From Streptomyces sp. CB03234 (GTDB taxonomy: Bacteria > Actinomycetota > Actinomycetes > Streptomycetales > Streptomycetaceae): a stretch of DNA of 64,000 nt. The notes under the pieces are model-generated. The model saw only the letters and a program-made list of their open reading frames with translations, made no database searches and was not told the DNA's origin. Position 1 is the stretch's first letter. Each line of letters opens with the position of its first letter. The stretch lies in contig NZ_LIYH01000002.1 in NCBI RefSeq assembly GCF_001905885.1, positions 363,591-427,590 on the forward strand. The letters run 5' to 3'. Position numbers and translations under genes: made by a program. This document shows, piece after piece, positions 62,220 through 64,000 of this stretch.

Positions 62220-62235
62220 GTCACGCGCCTGTGAC
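62220..62235. promoter_or_regulatory. AfsQ1-box-like site upstream of the surface protein gene
   Basis: GTCAC-GCGCCT-GTGAC fits the GTnAC-n6-GTnAC consensus. Its right flank (GTGACAG, three variable bases, then GCGGACACC) is nearly the same as the flank of the true AfsQ1 box at 56580. It is 141 bases upstream of the surface protein start. Confidence 0.5.
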
Positions 62236-62375
62236 AGGGAGCGGACACCCCCCACACACAAGATCCATAACTTTGTTCACGCAGCCCGCCAGAACTCACC
62301 GGCCCCACCCGAACGAGCAGGCGGCATGCGGCTCTTCCTTCCTCATCCACTCTTCTTCAGCTTCACGGAGTCGTC

Positions 62376-63623
62376 ATGCGTTTCGCCCTTCGCACCGCCA
62401 TCGCCACCGCCGTCCTCGCCGGTGCCGCCCTCACCCCCGTGGCCGCGGCCACCACCGCCTTCGCCGCCGAGGGCACCCGGCCGGCGACCGCCGCCGACGC
62501 GAAGCCCGCTGCCTCGGACGCGGCCGGGGCCGCCACGGCCGTCACGCCGGACACGAAGCCCGCTGCCCCGGCCGACAAGCCCGCCGGCCCGGACGCCAAG
62601 CCGGCAGCGGGGAACAAGGGCGAGCGTGAGCCGGTCAAGACCGTGCAGCTCGTGGAGGGCATGTCCGCGCAGGTCTTCACGGTCGACGGCGCGTTCGAGG
62701 CCGACGTCCACAAGGGCGGCAAGACGCTGTTCACCCTCAAGGAGGGCGAGAAGCGGACGTACAACCGCGTCGAGGTGTACCTCAAGGCCGACGGCCGGGT
62801 GATCTCCCGCCAGGTCGACGAGGACATGGGCGCGCTGATCCGTACGGGCACCCTGAAGAACGGCACGTACGTCAAGATCTACCAGGTCAGCACGTACCAC
62901 CACCGCGCTGACGCCTTCATCGACGGTGAGTCGCTCGGTGTCCTGGACGCCAACGGCCGCTCGGTGGCCAGCCAGAACGACGTCCAGTACTTCGTCCTCA
63001 ACGCGGACGGTTCGACGTACAACTGGCTCGGTCTCGAGAACGTCGTGACGGGCGCCAAGCCGGGTGTGTACAAGCTGCCCAACGGTCAGCTCATCAAGAT
63101 CACCTACGCGGAGGGGCGCTACGCGGTCTCCTCGTGCGACAGCGACGGCTGCCCGAGGGGCGTTCTCTTCGTCGACGACACGGGCCGCGTCGTCTCGCGT
63201 ACGGGCTCGGCCGTCGTCGTTCTCGACCGGAACGGCACCTTCTCCCACTACATCATCGGCGCCGCCACCCAGAGCGCCGCCGTCTACGTCGGTGCCGACG
63301 TCCCGGGCACGGGCACGGACAAGGGCACGGACAAGGGCACGGACAAGGGCACGGGCACGGGCACGGGCACGGACAAGGGCGGCGACAAGGCCACGCCCAC
63401 CGCCACCGCGACCCCCACCGCGACCCCCGCCGCCACCACCGCGCAGGGCACCATCTCGCAGACGTCCGTCGTACCCAAGGGCGGCGTCGCCGCCGGTGCC
63501 GAGACGGCCGGCGAGAGCGACCACACCCTGCTGATCGCCTCCGGCGCGGGCGCCGCCGCGCTCTCCGCCGCCGGTCTGGGCTTCGTCGCCATGCGCCGCC
63601 GCCAGGCCGCCGACCGCGGCTGA
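62376..63623 (+). CDS. Secreted membrane-anchored surface protein, probable sortase partner
   Basis: The 415-residue protein has a signal peptide (RFALRTAIATAVLAGAALTP), an Ala/Pro/Lys-rich stretch, and a beta-rich domain of about 220 residues (VYLKADGRVISRQVDEDMG, VYKLPNGQLIKITYAEGRY, a CDSDGC loop). A Thr/Gly/Asp/Lys repeat linker leads to a C-terminal sorting-like region: VVPKGGVAAGAE, a hydrophobic helix LIASGAGAAALSAAGLGFV and the RRRQ tail. No LPxTG or LAxTG motif is present; P-K-G-G-V takes its position. The sortase gene follows at 63739. Confidence 0.78.
   Translation: MRFALRTAIATAVLAGAALTPVAAATTAFAAEGTRPATAADAKPAASDAAGAATAVTPDTKPAAPADKPAGPDAKPAAGNKGEREPVKTVQLVEGMSAQVFTVDGAFEADVHKGGKTLFTLKEGEKRTYNRVEVYLKADGRVISRQVDEDMGALIRTGTLKNGTYVKIYQVSTYHHRADAFIDGESLGVLDANGRSVASQNDVQYFVLNADGSTYNWLGLENVVTGAKPGVYKLPNGQLIKITYAEGRYAVSSCDSDGCPRGVLFVDDTGRVVSRTGSAVVVLDRNGTFSHYIIGAATQSAAVYVGADVPGTGTDKGTDKGTDKGTGTGTGTDKGGDKATPTATATPTATPAATTAQGTISQTSVVPKGGVAAGAETAGESDHTLLIASGAGAAALSAAGLGFVAMRRRQAADRG
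63305..63383 (+). repeat. GGCACGGACAAG-type tandem repeats
   Basis: Alternating 12-bp GGCACGGACAAG and 6-bp GGCACG units encode G-T-D-K and G-T repeats in the linker of the surface protein. Likely variable in length among strains. Confidence 0.85.
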
Positions 63624-63680
63624 TCACCCTCTCTGTCCCGTGACCTGATCCCCTGACCCGAGCAGGCCACTTCCACCCCA

Positions 63681-63716
63681 GGCGGGCCGCCGCGCACACC
63701 CCCGCGGCGGCCCGCC
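63681..63716 (+). terminator. Hairpin between the surface protein and sortase genes
   Basis: A perfect 14-bp stem (GGCGGGCCGCCGCG and complement) with an 8-base loop. It ends 22 bases before the sortase start and may attenuate it relative to its substrate gene. Confidence 0.8.
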
Positions 63717-63738
63717 GCCCACGTACCCAGGAGCCTCC

Positions 63739-64000
63739 GTGAAGCACCGGCTCGCCGTCGTGCTCATCGCCCTCGCCGGCGCGGCCGGCTGCGGCGCCCC
63801 GGCGGACAGCCCCGACGCCACGCCGCCCGCCCACGTCAAGCCCGCCACCGCCCCTCCCAAGGCGGGCGCCGAGGCCGCCGCCCCCATGGCCCGGTCCAAG
63901 CCCGTACGGGTCGAGATCCCCGCCGCGGGCGTCGACACCGGACCCGTGCTCGACCTCGGTCTCGCCGCCGACGGCACCGTCGAGGTGCCGTCCGTCGCCG
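63739..64000 (+). CDS. Class F-type sortase, N-terminal part (cut by window end)
   Basis: GTG 63739 has a CAGGAG site at good spacing. The 87 visible residues comprise a lipoprotein-like signal (RLAVVLIALAGAAGCG), an Ala/Pro-rich stretch and the first sortase strands (PVRVEIPAAGVDTGPVLDLG, then LAADGTVEVPSV). This is the usual opening of actinobacterial class F sortases. The catalytic His, Cys and Arg lie beyond the window. It probably anchors the upstream surface protein to the wall. Confidence 0.78.
   Translation, partial: MKHRLAVVLIALAGAAGCGAPADSPDATPPAHVKPATAPPKAGAEAAAPMARSKPVRVEIPAAGVDTGPVLDLGLAADGTVEVPSVA

Overview
The window is 64 kb of very GC-rich, densely packed actinobacterial DNA, almost certainly Streptomyces. 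The reasons are GC-biased codon third positions, frequent GTG/TTG starts, ATGA/GTGA stop-start overlaps, and Streptomyces-typical families (XRE plus DUF397, DUF4132, SigQ/AfsQ, DUF6716, DUF397-linked DinB proteins). From memory, the order sdh - acyl-CoA mutase - sialic-acid-like cluster - nucleoside uptake and salvage - add - afsQ/sigQ - udk - deoC resembles the S. coelicolor chromosome core around SCO4855-SCO4914. That comparison could not be run here. No tRNA, rRNA, insertion sequence or CRISPR array was seen.

Layout. 1-5.2 kb: an incomplete gene end, a TetR regulator, a decapitated DUF393 remnant, a small membrane protein, a DUF4132 protein and a ferredoxin/P450 pair. 5.3-8.8 kb: the sdhCDAB operon. 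8.9-16 kb: a ureidoimidazoline decarboxylase, a GH20 lipoprotein, DUF4328 and hypothetical proteins, a large secreted PGRP/FG-GAP amidase and a short MmpS-like protein. 16-22 kb: accessory-type genes (an Imm21 and a SUKH immunity-like pair, a lipoprotein, an XRE/DUF397/DinB cluster). 21.6-25.2 kb: two tandem paralogous ECF sigma plus single-pass membrane protein pairs. 25.4-29.1 kb: an L,D-transpeptidase lipoprotein, an acyl-CoA mutase large subunit, a LysE exporter and a lone Phd/YefM antitoxin.

29.1-36.3 kb: two divergent operons for a nonulosonic (sialic acid or Kdn-like) glycopolymer. They encode a polysialyltransferase-like protein and a GT2 on one side, and a DUF6716 glycosyltransferase, a CMP-nonulosonate synthetase fused to a HAD phosphatase, a NeuB-like synthase and a further sialyltransferase-like protein on the other. 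36.5-45.1 kb: an M20 amidohydrolase, then a nucleoside importer (BMP lipoprotein, ATPase, two permeases) with cdd and deoA. 45-50.9 kb: a frameshifted Uma2 gene, a STAS protein, an ECF sigma with a SnoaL-like tail, a second L,D-transpeptidase, a divergent MFS/LysR pair and an alpha/beta hydrolase lacking its nucleophile. 51-62 kb: add, small secreted proteins, PspC, VanZ, the AfsQ1/AfsQ2/lipoprotein system divergent from sigQ, a uridine kinase, and a deoC operon with two aldehyde dehydrogenases. 62.4-64 kb: a secreted membrane-anchored protein followed by an incomplete class F-type sortase.

Themes. A 12-bp palindrome, CTACGCGCGTAG, recurs only in front of nucleoside genes (bmp, imperfect; the ABC/cdd/deoA operon; add; deoC). 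This points to one repressor coordinating nucleoside import, deamination, phosphorolysis and deoxyribose-5-phosphate breakdown, with acetaldehyde passed to the dehydrogenases beside deoC. A GTGAC-N6-GTGAC site between afsQ1 and sigQ matches the known AfsQ1 box, and a related site with shared flanks lies before the sortase-associated surface protein. Two genes appear to start at ATC behind strong ribosome binding sites.
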